From: Pedobacter alluvionis | Lineage (GTDB): Bacteria > Bacteroidota > Bacteroidia > Sphingobacteriales > Sphingobacteriaceae | DNA: 64,000 bases | Assembly (NCBI RefSeq): GCF_003664035.1 | Contig: NZ_RCCK01000010.1 | Span: 1,426,001 to 1,490,000, forward strand | Reading direction: 5' to 3' | Shown here: positions 23,192 through 30,530 of the stretch, piece by piece | Layout: the number at the start of each line of letters is the position of its first letter | Position numbering within the stretch: position 1 is the first letter of the stretch | Notes under the pieces: generated by a model | What the model saw: only the letters and a program-made list of their open reading frames with translations | Told to the model about the DNA's origin: nothing | Databases searched by the model: none | Translations under genes and position numbers: made by a program

Positions 23192-24286
23192 ATGAGAAAC
23201 GATTTGGAGTTAGATGCAATTATTGAAGATTATCTTTTAGGTAAACTTAATGCACAGGAAATGGAAGCTTTTGAACAGTTACGTCTTAATGATGCCACAG
23301 TAGATCATAAAGTAGTTTCGCATAAGTTCTTTTTAGCATCTATGGATACATTTGCAGAACAGCTGCGCTTAAAAGAACAATTAAATCATATTCATTCAGA
23401 AATTGATGTGGAAGGTCTGGCTTCAACACTTAGGCCTCATCCTTCACGTGTAGTTCAATTGTGGCGGAAACATAAATCTGCCATTGCAGTGGCAGCATCT
23501 TTTGTTGTACTTTCTCTGGTTTCTATCTACTCTATTCAGCACAGCACTCAACAGGCAGAGCGCTACAGACAGTTAAGTAATCGGGTAAATAATGCCATTA
23601 AAACACAAAATAGCTTAATTAGAAACATTAAGCATAACAATGCAACTTCTGATAAGCCAAGTACTCAGAATAGTTTTGGTGGGACTGGTTTTGCCATTTC
23701 TACCAATGGTTACATTTTAACTAATCTGCATATCATTAATGGTGCTGATTCTTTATATGTTCAAAACAGTAAAGGAGAATCATTTAAAGTAAAATCGATT
23801 TATACAGATCCTCAAAACGATATCGCAATTCTTAAAATAAACGATAAACACTTCAGTAACTTATCTTCTATTCCTTATACTATTAAAAGAAATACCAGTA
23901 ACATTGGCGAAATTGTATACACTTTAGGTTATCCAAAAGATGATGCTGTACTTGGAGAGGGCTACGTGAGTTCTAAAAATGGTTTTATTGGAGATACCAC
24001 TCAGTATCAGGTAGCCATTTCGGTTAATCCAGGTAATAGTGGCGGTCCGGTTTTAGACAATAACGGAAATTTGGTTGGTATTATCAGTGGCAAGCCAGAT
24101 CAGACTGAAGGCGCAGCCTTTGCCATTAAATCAAAATATATCTTAGAGGCAATGAGGGCTATTCCCCAGGATTCATTGGGTATCAATAAACTTTCTGCCA
24201 ACAAAAAGAGCTTATTGTCTGGTTTAAAACGTACCAAACAGATCGAAAAAATACAAGATTATGTATTTATGATTAAAGCATATTAA
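23192..24286 (+). CDS. Predicted transmembrane anti-sigma factor fused to a periplasmic trypsin/HtrA-like protease
   Basis: 364 aa. Residues 1-95 are cytoplasmic and resemble the Bacteroidota anti-sigma start (IIEDYLLGKLNAQEMEAFEQ). A single membrane helix lies at about 96-114 (AIAVAASFVVLSLVSIYSI), then a coiled linker (115-160). Residues 161-325 are an S1C/trypsin-like serine protease with an apparently complete triad: His180 (TNLHIING), Asp210 (DPQNDIAIL) and Ser283 (NPGNSGGPVLD). No PDZ domain follows; the last 35 residues are basic. The gene is in operon with the sigma factor. Inference: the protease half senses or acts on envelope damage and controls sigma release. That the N-terminal part binds the sigma factor is not shown by sequence alone. 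Confidence 0.85.
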   Translation: MRNDLELDAIIEDYLLGKLNAQEMEAFEQLRLNDATVDHKVVSHKFFLASMDTFAEQLRLKEQLNHIHSEIDVEGLASTLRPHPSRVVQLWRKHKSAIAVAASFVVLSLVSIYSIQHSTQQAERYRQLSNRVNNAIKTQNSLIRNIKHNNATSDKPSTQNSFGGTGFAISTNGYILTNLHIINGADSLYVQNSKGESFKVKSIYTDPQNDIAILKINDKHFSNLSSIPYTIKRNTSNIGEIVYTLGYPKDDAVLGEGYVSSKNGFIGDTTQYQVAISVNPGNSGGPVLDNNGNLVGIISGKPDQTEGAAFAIKSKYILEAMRAIPQDSLGINKLSANKKSLLSGLKRTKQIEKIQDYVFMIKAY

Positions 24287-24316
24287 AATAATACCCCAAA
24301 CAAATTAATATTTTTG

Positions 24317-24349
24317 AACCCTGTTGATTTAAATCTTCAGGGTTTTTTA
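24317..24349 (+). terminator. Terminator of the sigma/anti-sigma operon
   Basis: Stem AACCCTG (24317-24323)/CAGGGTT (24338-24344), inner GATTT/AAATC pairing, then TTTTT. Confidence 0.8.
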
Positions 24350-24412
24350 TTGGAATTGTAATTTGGAGGTCTGAAATTAATATTTAATCTATGTATTTAC
24401 TATAGTATTGTT

Positions 24413-24420
24413 TAGATTTG
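24413..24420 (+). promoter_or_regulatory. -7 promoter box of the peroxiredoxin gene
   Basis: TAGATTTG, an exact TAnnTTTG, 28 nt before the ATG. Confidence 0.55.
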
Positions 24421-24448
24421 TTATAGTCAAAATTAAATTAATAATATC

Positions 24449-25084
24449 ATGAGTATAAGATTAGGCGATACCGCACCGAATTTCAAAGCCGATACCTCTA
24501 TTGGCGAAATAGATTTTTACGATTATTTAGGCGATAGCTGGGGCGTGCTTTTTTCTCACCCTGCTGATTATACGCCAGTTTGCACAACCGAACTGGGTAG
24601 AACGGCTGCGCTAAAAGGCGAATTTGAAAAACGAAACGTTAAAGTTCTGGCTTTAAGTGTTGATTCTGCCGAGTCGCATAAAGGCTGGATTAATGATATC
24701 AACGAAACGCAAAATACTTCTGTTGAATTTCCAATCATTGCCGATCCGGATAAAACTGTGGCCAATCTTTATGATATGATTCACCCGAATGCTTCAGAAA
24801 CATTAACTGTTAGATCATTGTTCGTCATCAGTCCTGATAAAAAGGTGAAATTAATCATTACTTATCCGGCATCTACCGGAAGAAATTTTAATGAAGTTTT
24901 ACGTGTGATTGATTCTTTGCAGCTTACCGCAAATTATAGCGTAGCTACACCAGCCGACTGGAAAGATGGGGAAGATGTAATTGTGGTAAACAGCATTAAA
25001 ACGGAAGATATTCCGGCTAAATTTCCGAAGGGGCACAAGGTAATTAAACCTTATTTGCGTACAACACCTCAGCCAAATAAATAA
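24449..25084 (+). CDS. 1-Cys peroxiredoxin (Prx6 type)
   Basis: 211 aa. The peroxidatic cysteine is Cys45 in HPADYTPVCTTELG, the Prx6-subfamily version of the PxxxTxxC motif, with the later Arg in LTVRSLFVISP. The Prx6 C-terminal dimer arm is present (TPADWKDGEDVIV...KGHKVIKPYLRTTPQ). The enzyme reduces hydrogen peroxide and organic peroxides in the cytoplasm. No resolving cysteine is seen, so an external thiol must recycle it. It stands alone with its own promoter. Confidence 0.95.
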   Translation: MSIRLGDTAPNFKADTSIGEIDFYDYLGDSWGVLFSHPADYTPVCTTELGRTAALKGEFEKRNVKVLALSVDSAESHKGWINDINETQNTSVEFPIIADPDKTVANLYDMIHPNASETLTVRSLFVISPDKKVKLIITYPASTGRNFNEVLRVIDSLQLTANYSVATPADWKDGEDVIVVNSIKTEDIPAKFPKGHKVIKPYLRTTPQPNK

Positions 25085-25155
25085 ATCGAGTTTTATAGTA
25101 ACGCAACATTCTTGTTGAACGGAGCAAAATGGCTTGTGTTAAATTCGTAAATTAT

Positions 25156-25163
25156 TATATTTG
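25156..25163 (+). promoter_or_regulatory. -7 promoter box of the cold shock gene
   Basis: TATATTTG, an exact match, about 125 nt before the ATG at 25288. A long leader results, as is usual for cold shock genes whose leaders act as thermosensors. Confidence 0.5.
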
Positions 25164-25287
25164 GTAGTTTTGTTTCAATATTAACGCTTAAACTGGTTGT
25201 TTTATTTGTATTAATGCGCAATTGTTTAGATTAAATGCTGATCAAGGCTTAAAAGGTTTATTTATTTATACAATTTTTTATTTTTTT

Positions 25288-25485
25288 ATGGCAACCGGAA
25301 AAGTTAAATGGTTTAATACGCAAAAAGGCTTCGGGTTTATTGTGCAAGAAGACAATAAAGATTTATTTGTGCACTTTAAAGATGTTTTAGGTGGAATCGA
25401 AAGCTTGAAAGAAAACGACATAGTAGAATTTGAAGTGGCTGAAGGCAGAAAAGGTTTACAAGCAGTAAACGTTAAGAAAGTTTAA
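25288..25485 (+). CDS. Cold shock protein (CspA family)
   Basis: 65 aa from the ATG at 25288 (MATGKVKWFN); the longer frame adds 22 hydrophobic residues with no family counterpart, so the internal start is right. A single cold shock domain fills the protein, with RNP1 KGFGFI and RNP2 LFVHF intact. It binds single-stranded RNA/DNA and prevents or melts secondary structure. The roughly 118-nt leader and downstream terminator make it a stand-alone unit. Confidence 0.96.
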   Translation: MATGKVKWFNTQKGFGFIVQEDNKDLFVHFKDVLGGIESLKENDIVEFEVAEGRKGLQAVNVKKV

Positions 25486-25514
25486 GCAATAATATAACGA
25501 TTATTTCTCAAGCC

Positions 25515-25549
25515 TACAAAAAGCTTTTCTAGAAGAAAGGCTTTTTGTA
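25515..25549 (+). terminator. Terminator after the cold shock gene
   Basis: 10-bp stem TACAAAAAGC (25515-25524)/GCTTTTTGTA (25540-25549), 30 bp past the stop. Confidence 0.75.
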
Positions 25550-25567
25550 TTTTGTAATGCCATGTTT

Positions 25568-26157
25568 GTCATTCTGAACGCAGTGAAGAATCCCTGACCT
25601 ATGAATACTGGCTTCCGGACTGTGCCTTTGCACAAAGGTCGATTGGCATTTATGTTAGTTGCTCCTACTAGCAGATTCTTTATTACGTTTAGGATCACGA
25701 CTTACTAATATGATATAATGGGTTCTGACCTATTTTTTTTGAAAAGCAGCAGTTGTGGTACTTCTGTTTCGATAGTCCCGCCATTTGCTTAATCCCGATT
25801 GAAATCCCTCTATGGATAAAATATAATACTCCAATCGGGATAACGCTGTCTGTCGGGTTTATTTTACAAACAACAGCTGTACTATTTAAGCCAGCTAAAC
25901 CCGATCTTAGCGGGATGCCTATATTTTTCATCGGCAGAAGCGGGAGCGGGGCTGTAGGATCGCAAATGCTTCTGGACCTGCTTTCCAAAAAAAATAGTTG
26001 GTTTTGATTTAATTTTTTTAGTTAAAGATTCTTCACTGCGTTCAGAATGACAGAATCAATAGAGTGGTCGTCATCTCGACCGGAGCAACGCGAAGTGGAG
26101 AGATCTATTTAGGCAGATTTTTGCTTCGCAGAGCCTTTGGGTTAGCTCGAAATGACG
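25568..26157. repeat. Compound block of GTCAT-family repeats
   Basis: The 25-mer GTCATTCTGAACGCAGTGAAGAATC (25568-25592) and its exact inverse (26027-26051) bound about 430 bp without a supported gene. A second foldback (CGTCATCTCGA at 26069, TCGAAATGACG at 26147) follows. Between them lie CCCGATT/AATCGGG scraps (about 25793-25842). The layout looks like a decayed or non-coding mobile repeat cassette, but I see no transposase. Confidence 0.7.
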
Positions 26158-26170
26158 ATGCGCGGAAACC

Positions 26171-27358
26171 TTAATAATATTGAATAATCGAAGCCTTCAA
26201 AATCACATTTTCTCCATTTGCAATCTTTGTAAAAATCAAGAATTGTTCCTGATCTGACTTGATTTTATATTTCTTTACTAAATCTTCCGGTTTTGCAGGG
26301 TAATTACGAACAATTACATTCCCTTTTAAATTTGTCTCCTTTTTCAGTTCTCCCGTGTTTAATATGTCCTCGATTTTAAATATACGTCCAGGAAAATCTT
26401 TATCTACAATAGCCGAACTAAATAACTGCGTTTGAGGATGTAGTTTTAAAAGATTGTAAGTTGTGCCAATTAAATTAAAAGCACCTGATTTTAATAAAGC
26501 AGCATCGGGTTCATATAAGTAGTCATCGATATTTAAGTTTTCTGCAAATTGCGCTGAACCATTTGAAGATGACCTGTAAAAGGAAAAATCTTTTTCAATC
26601 CCGTTATTTAGCGTTACAGCTATAATTTTCGCGTCTTCGCGGTAATTTTTATCAATTACCCATAAAAGTTCTTTACACTCATTTTTTATACTTACAATGT
26701 GTATTTCACTCACCTGGCTCAATTCGGCTAATCCAGCTGAAATATCAAGCAGTGGCGCTGTTTTAACAATTATTCTGGAAGATTTTTCTAATAATATTTC
26801 CAGATGGCCTGCAATATCTGGGGTACAATCTTTTAACATAAAAACTTTACCCTTTTCGGCTCTTCGGGCTGGATCTACATAAATCGTATCAAAAGTAGTA
26901 TCACTATTTTTAATATACGCAATGCCGTCTACCGCTTTAAATTCTATATTGGTTGCATGTAAAGCCTGTGCATTATGCTGGGCTATGGCAGATAGTTCGA
27001 AATTGATTTCGCAATGTGTAACCGCTTTTACCTTTTGCGAAAAGTAATAGCTGTCAATTCCGAAGCCTCCGGTAATATCAATCAATGTATCACCTTTAGC
27101 AAGCTTTGATTTGTATTTTGCGGTAATTTCAGAAGAGGTTTGTTCGATGGATAATACAGGAGGATAATAAATGTTTTCTGTGTGGAACCAGGTTGGTAAT
27201 TTCTTCTCCGATTTCTTTTTGGCAGTGATTTGTGTAGCTAGCTCGGCTGGGCTAATACCTTCGAACGGACTTTTTGCTAGAGCAATCTGATTTACATCTG
27301 CATTTAAATTGACGCTGATATAATCTTGTACGGCTTTGGCTAAAAGTTTATTGTTCAT
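26171..27358 (-). CDS. Class I SAM-dependent methyltransferase with THUMP-like domain
   Basis: 395 aa. Motif I of a Rossmann methyltransferase is visible at about residues 93-105 (LIDITGGFGIDSYYFS), followed by CEINFELSAIAQHNA (motif II) and DTIYVDPARR in the place of motif IV (D/N-P-P-Y type). The C-terminal 120 residues (from about 290, YEPDAALLKSGAF to the end) match the THUMP-like domain found beside RNA methyltransferases. An RNA substrate is likely; the specific position is unknown. It is transcribed alone, downstream of the aspartokinase gene. Confidence 0.85.
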   Translation of the reverse strand: MNNKLLAKAVQDYISVNLNADVNQIALAKSPFEGISPAELATQITAKKKSEKKLPTWFHTENIYYPPVLSIEQTSSEITAKYKSKLAKGDTLIDITGGFGIDSYYFSQKVKAVTHCEINFELSAIAQHNAQALHATNIEFKAVDGIAYIKNSDTTFDTIYVDPARRAEKGKVFMLKDCTPDIAGHLEILLEKSSRIIVKTAPLLDISAGLAELSQVSEIHIVSIKNECKELLWVIDKNYREDAKIIAVTLNNGIEKDFSFYRSSSNGSAQFAENLNIDDYLYEPDAALLKSGAFNLIGTTYNLLKLHPQTQLFSSAIVDKDFPGRIFKIEDILNTGELKKETNLKGNVIVRNYPAKPEDLVKKYKIKSDQEQFLIFTKIANGENVILKASIIQYY

Positions 27359-27369
27359 TGTTTTAGGGT

Positions 27370-27435
27370 AGTATCAGGTATTAAGTAGCAAGTATCAAGT
27401 ATTAGGTAGCGAGTATTAAGTAGCAAGTATCAAGG
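27370..27435. repeat. Short tandem repeat, about 21-bp unit
   Basis: AGTATCAGGTATTAAGTAGCA (27370-27390), a near copy at 27391-27411, a 14-bp shortened copy at 27412-27425, then AGTATCAAGG. It lies between the methyltransferase start and the aspartokinase stop. Confidence 0.8.
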
Positions 27436-27467
27436 TGAACTCATCTCTTCCAACCCCGGACTTCCGA

Positions 27468-28730
27468 CTATTTATTTTTCATCACCATCTGACAGGTATG
27501 CCGGCTCTTCACCTCTAATAAAATATCTTTATCAACTGTTACACGATCAATAGTTTGCTGGTTGTAATAACGGATGGTAACCAGTTCCAGGCCCTTGTTA
27601 TATTTTACGGTAAATTCTTTTGAAAGGTCTTTAATCAGTTTTTCAATCTGGACAGGATGATCATCAACACTTACCGAAAAGCTGATCGCAGAATTAAGCA
27701 TAGTATTGATTTTGATCCTGTGTGTATGGAAAAGTTCAAAAATATTGCTCAGATTTTCTTCAATAATAAATGAATAGTCTTTTGGGAAAATAGAAATCAG
27801 CGCCTGATTTACCTTAAAAATAAAAGAGGGTATAGGTAAGGGATTATTTTCTTTGGTAATTGCTGTTCCAGAGCCTTCTGGCTGGATAAATGACCTTACA
27901 AAAAGTGGAATCCCTTTGTTTTGAAGTGGTTTTATAGTTTTTGGGTGGATTACCGTTGCGCCATAATAAGTAAGCTCAATGGCATCATGATAAGAAAGCT
28001 GTGCTATTTTTTCCGTTTCATCAAACCATTTGGGGTCTGCATTTAATACCCCGGGAACATCCTTCCAGATGGTTAATGCAGCGGCATCTAAACAGGAAGC
28101 AAATATGGCTGCCGAATAATCAGAACCTTCGCGACCTAATGTTGTAGTGTAATTTTCGCTTGTTCCGCCTATAAACCCTTGTGTTACAATAATATTTTCT
28201 ACTAATAACGGCAACAAGTCTTTTTGGATAATCTGATTGGTCTTTGCCCAGTCTACTTTACCTTCTTTATAAGTATTATCGGTCTGGATATAGTTGCGTG
28301 CATCTGCCCAAAGGGTTTTATTCCCCATTTCGTTTAACCAGGCTGCTACAATTTTAGTAGAAACGACCTCGCCTATAGATACAATCTGATCGTAAATATA
28401 ATCAGGATTGTTATCAGGTTCATCCTCAATTAACCAATCGATCTCTACAAAGGTATTGGCCACATCATCATAAACAGGATGGTGTTTTCCCTGAAAAAGT
28501 TCGTCTATAATGCTGAAATGGAAATGTTTAATTTCTTCAAAAATTGCATGTGCCTCATCATTTTGCGAGAGGAAAGCATCGGTAAGGTCTTCCAGTCTGT
28601 TGGTGATTTTGCCCATGGCAGAAATTACGATCAGCAGATTTCCTTTTTTGTAATCGCGTACAATATTGGCGAGATTTTTTACACCTGCCGCATCTTTTAC
28701 CGAGGCACCTCCAAACTTAAAAATATCCAT
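27468..28730 (-). CDS. Aspartate kinase, monofunctional
   Basis: 420 aa. N-terminal amino-acid kinase domain starting MDIFKFGGASVKDAAGVKNL (KFGG(A/T)S nucleotide loop), with the aspartate-binding TLGREGSDYSAA segment, then two ACT-like regulatory modules from about residue 300. It phosphorylates aspartate, the first step towards lysine, threonine and methionine; the ACT domains suggest feedback inhibition. It is the last gene of a yggS-GNAT-kinase unit with almost no spacing (stop of the GNAT gene is 2 bp upstream of its start). Confidence 0.95.
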   Translation of the reverse strand: MDIFKFGGASVKDAAGVKNLANIVRDYKKGNLLIVISAMGKITNRLEDLTDAFLSQNDEAHAIFEEIKHFHFSIIDELFQGKHHPVYDDVANTFVEIDWLIEDEPDNNPDYIYDQIVSIGEVVSTKIVAAWLNEMGNKTLWADARNYIQTDNTYKEGKVDWAKTNQIIQKDLLPLLVENIIVTQGFIGGTSENYTTTLGREGSDYSAAIFASCLDAAALTIWKDVPGVLNADPKWFDETEKIAQLSYHDAIELTYYGATVIHPKTIKPLQNKGIPLFVRSFIQPEGSGTAITKENNPLPIPSFIFKVNQALISIFPKDYSFIIEENLSNIFELFHTHRIKINTMLNSAISFSVSVDDHPVQIEKLIKDLSKEFTVKYNKGLELVTIRYYNQQTIDRVTVDKDILLEVKSRHTCQMVMKNK

Positions 28731-28731
28731 A

Positions 28732-29199
28732 TTAAAATGCCTTGATCTGTTCTTTAGAGAAAGCCGCGTTTAACCAGCCGCTTTCTAAATTTGCTTTATA
28801 TTTATTGTAGAAGTTGATTGCTGGTTCGTTCCAGTCCAATACTTGCCAAACCATGCCACTATAGTTGCCATTTTTAGCCTCCTCTATTACTTTTTCGAAC
28901 AATACTTTACCCAAGCCCTTTCCTCTAAATTCTTCTGTTACAATAAAGTCTTCGAGGTATAATCTGCATCCTTTCCAGGTGGAGTAACGTGTATAGTATA
29001 ATGCAAAGCCTACAATCGTATCATTTACTTCTGCTACATAAGCTTTCCATACAGGATTTTTACCAAAACCAGCATCAATAAAATGCTCCAGACTAACCGT
29101 TACTTCTTCAGGAGCCCGCTCATAAACGGCCAGCTCTTTAATCAGTTCCAATATTCTTGGACAATCTTCTGCAGTTGCAAACCTGATATTGAAATCCAT
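28732..29199 (-). CDS. GNAT family N-acetyltransferase (diamine acetyltransferase-like)
   Basis: 155 aa. The acetyl-CoA binding loop is EEFRGKGLGKVLFE (R/Q-x-x-G-x-G/A type), preceded by the LYLEDFIV strand. The start IRFATAEDCPRILELIKELAVYERAPEEV resembles spermidine/spermine or thialysine acetyltransferases, so a polyamine or lysine-analogue substrate is likely but unproven. The gene is packed between yggS (1 bp gap) and aspartokinase (1 bp gap), hence one operon. Confidence 0.9.
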   Translation of the reverse strand: MDFNIRFATAEDCPRILELIKELAVYERAPEEVTVSLEHFIDAGFGKNPVWKAYVAEVNDTIVGFALYYTRYSTWKGCRLYLEDFIVTEEFRGKGLGKVLFEKVIEEAKNGNYSGMVWQVLDWNEPAINFYNKYKANLESGWLNAAFSKEQIKAF

Positions 29200-29200
29200 A

Positions 29201-29902
29201 TTAGTTGGTCGAAATATCGTTTTTAAAATGTTTGATTATCCTTTTTCCGAAAATACTGCTGCCAATGCGGACCATAGTACTGCCTTCCGCGATCGCGATT
29301 TTATAGTCGGCACTCATTCCGGTCGATATTTCTTTAAAAGAATCCTCTTTACGGAAGAAACTCACTTTTATGCCGTCAAAAAACACTTTTAACTCATGAA
29401 ATTCGATCGTAATCTGCTTTTCATTCTTGGTATTGGTGGCAATTCCCATTAATCCGACAATACGGATGTTTTTTAATTCAGCAAACGCTTCATCACGCAG
29501 AATTTCGATCACTTCATCAAAGCCGAGTCCAAATTTAGTATCTTCATCAGCAATGTAAACCTGTAATAAACAATCGATTACGCGTTTGTTTTTTTTCGCT
29601 TGCTTATCAATTTCCTGCAGCAGTTTCAAACTGTCTACTCCGTGTATCAGTTTTACAAAATGCGCAATGTATTTTACTTTATTGGATTGCAAGTGGCCGA
29701 TGAGGTGCCATTCGATATCTTTAGGGAGCTGCGCTTCTTTTTCAACCATTTCCTGTACATGGTTTTCTCCAAAAATGCGCTGTCCGGCGTTGTATGCTTC
29801 TAAAATTGATTCTATCGGCTGTGTTTTTGAAACTGCAATCAGTTTTGCCCCATCTGATTCAACTTCGCTTTTATATTGTTTAAGATTATCAGCTATGCTC
29901 AT
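29201..29902 (-). CDS. YggS-family PLP homeostasis protein
   Basis: 233 aa single-domain fold-type III PLP protein. The PLP lysine is in KLIAVSKTQP (about Lys26), and FGENHVQEMVEK and WHLIGHLQSNKVK are family hallmarks; the phosphate site is near STMVRIGSSIFGKR. Homologues (YggS, PLPBP) bind PLP without a known reaction and keep B6 vitamers and amino-acid pools balanced. It leads the yggS-GNAT-aspartokinase operon and is divergent from the DUF4296 gene. Confidence 0.95.
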   Translation of the reverse strand: MSIADNLKQYKSEVESDGAKLIAVSKTQPIESILEAYNAGQRIFGENHVQEMVEKEAQLPKDIEWHLIGHLQSNKVKYIAHFVKLIHGVDSLKLLQEIDKQAKKNKRVIDCLLQVYIADEDTKFGLGFDEVIEILRDEAFAELKNIRIVGLMGIATNTKNEKQITIEFHELKVFFDGIKVSFFRKEDSFKEISTGMSADYKIAIAEGSTMVRIGSSIFGKRIIKHFKNDISTN

Positions 29903-29971
29903 TTATAACTATTTTTGGTAAAATTAATAACCTTGCCGCAATTTGGGCAAAAAATAATATTTAAATTAAGC

Positions 29972-30529
29972 ATGAAGAGATTAATATGGGTTTTAATGAT
30001 AGCTATATTATGGTTTGGCTGTAAGCCTGGTATACCTGATGGCATTATTAAACCTGATAAGATGGAGAAGATTTTATACGATATGCACATTGTTGATGGG
30101 TATCTTTCCAGCATTTATGTGGTAGATTCTGCAAAGAAGGTGGCTGCAGGTTATTATAAAGGGATTTATAAAAAATTTGGTACCGATTCTGTCCAATACA
30201 ATAAAAGTTTACTCTGGTATAATACCAATCCGGTAGCGCTGGAAGCTATGTATAAAAATATTCAAAAAATGTTGACTAAGCAAAAAAAAGGAACGGAGTT
30301 GGCCGATTTAATGATTAGGAAAAAACAATTTAAAACTGATTCGTTGGTAATAGCAAAGAAATTTAAGGCCGATTCTCTTGCCATTAGAAAAAAAATGAAA
30401 CCAGATTCTTTATCAAAGGTTAAAGCTGTGGCTGCAATTGCCAAAAAGAAAAAACAGGCCGATTCACTTATAAATATAAAAAAAGCTGGAGTAGCGAGCG
30501 CAATGCTCACACCAGCCGTAGTACAATAA
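29972..30529 (+). CDS. DUF4296 lipoprotein with KxDSL-repeat tail
   Basis: 185 aa from the ATG at 29972 (MKRLIWVLMIAILWFGCKPG), which gives a proper lipoprotein signal with the lipid Cys at 17. The DUF4296 domain covers about 25-110 (IKPDKMEKILYDMHIVDGYL, FGTDSVQYNKSLLWY). The C-terminus is a charged, repetitive tail with the motif (F/M)K.DSL about every 12 residues (KTDSL, KADSL, KPDSL, QADSL), probably helical or disordered. Function unknown. mutS2 starts 1 bp after its stop, an operon link common in this group. Confidence 0.88.
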   Translation: MKRLIWVLMIAILWFGCKPGIPDGIIKPDKMEKILYDMHIVDGYLSSIYVVDSAKKVAAGYYKGIYKKFGTDSVQYNKSLLWYNTNPVALEAMYKNIQKMLTKQKKGTELADLMIRKKQFKTDSLVIAKKFKADSLAIRKKMKPDSLSKVKAVAAIAKKKKQADSLINIKKAGVASAMLTPAVVQ

Positions 30530-30530
30530 T

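Noticed and set aside
25753..26007. 84-codon plus and 97-codon minus ORFs inside the repeat block
   Set aside because: Mutually overlapping, no start context or domain, inside DNA bounded by inverted repeats.
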